Shown here: one piece after another, positions 14,810-14,916 of the stretch | Layout: the number at the start of each line of letters is the position of its first letter | Position numbering within the stretch: the first letter of the stretch is position 1 | Assembly (NCBI GenBank): GCA_045580645.1 | Contig: JAZNOG010000027.1 | Location: forward strand, 1-14,916 | Direction of reading: 5' to 3' | From: HGM10836 sp045580645 | GTDB lineage: Bacteria > Bacillota_I > Bacilli_A > RF39 > UBA660 | DNA: 14,916 bases | The notes under the pieces: model-generated | The model's input: only the letters and a program-made list of their open reading frames with translations | Database searches by the model: none | What the model was told of the DNA's origin: nothing | Program-made: the position numbers and the translations under genes

Positions 14810-14830
14810 GTTATTAGTGGAGGTGCTAAG

Positions 14831-14916
14831 ATGTCTGAGAGAGAATTAGATTCAAGTATAAATGATTATATTGAAACAGAAACACCTAAAAACTATGTAA
14901 AACAATTACAATGGGA
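14831..14916 (+). CDS. Partial CDS, unidentified, N-terminal 28 residues
   Basis: The reading frame opens with ATG 5 nt after GGAGGTG behind a strong promoter and runs off the window. The visible residues are hydrophilic (opening MSERELDSSINDYIETETP, then NYVKQLQW), with no signal peptide or membrane segment. The ending NYVKQLQW is faintly like the start of small antitoxin-type proteins found with Fic toxins (VbhA-like). That is only a memory-based hint and not an identification. Confidence 0.6.
   Translation, partial: MSERELDSSINDYIETETPKNYVKQLQW

Overview
This window looks like chromosomal DNA of a very AT-rich, Gram-positive-type anaerobe, probably an uncultured gut Bacilli/Mollicutes-related lineage (inference). 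The reasons are SepF and DivIVA cell-division genes, an anaerobic pyruvate:ferredoxin oxidoreductase, a BspA-type leucine-rich-repeat surface protein, strong AGGAGG/GAGGTGA ribosome binding sites and near-consensus sigma-A promoters. The standard code fits: Trp is TGG and the genes end in TAA or TAG. All genes read on the + strand, apart from one putative small RNA on the minus strand.

Left part (1-5206), envelope and division. A BspA-like secreted or membrane-anchored LRR protein is followed 14 bp later by sepF and then divIVA, which ends in a terminator. A second large surface protein shares its membrane segment and first extracellular domain with the BspA-like protein but carries a different C-terminal module and a long Lys/Thr-rich N-terminal tail. 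Next (5233-7722) comes a promoter, NAD-dependent DNA ligase ligA, and a type IV pilin-like gene that overlaps the end of ligA by 8 bp.

Middle (7746-8659), a type III toxin-antitoxin locus of the ToxIN/AbiQ kind. It has a consensus promoter, three tandem 34-35 nt RNA-antitoxin units that can each draw an H-type pseudoknot, a hairpin with a short U-tract, and a ToxN-like endoribonuclease gene. The toxin reading frame is 172 codons but is interrupted by one in-frame TAA at codon 116. A fourth, solitary antitoxin unit with the same terminator stem lies downstream of the toxin. The locus therefore looks like a decaying or rearranged system.

Right part (8729-14916), nifJ and recG, each followed by non-coding sequence that appears to hold a small RNA gene. 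RNA-1 (minus strand, about 12134-12241) and RNA-2 (plus strand, about 14505-14598) each have a good promoter, two stem-loops and a rho-independent terminator. The 14-nt loop of the RNA-1 terminator hairpin contains 13 nt perfectly complementary to the linker before the RNA-2 terminator, so they may be an interacting RNA pair. I could not assign either to a known RNA family. After RNA-2 come a long imperfect inverted repeat, a short direct repeat, a strong promoter and the first 28 codons of an unidentified gene that runs off the window.
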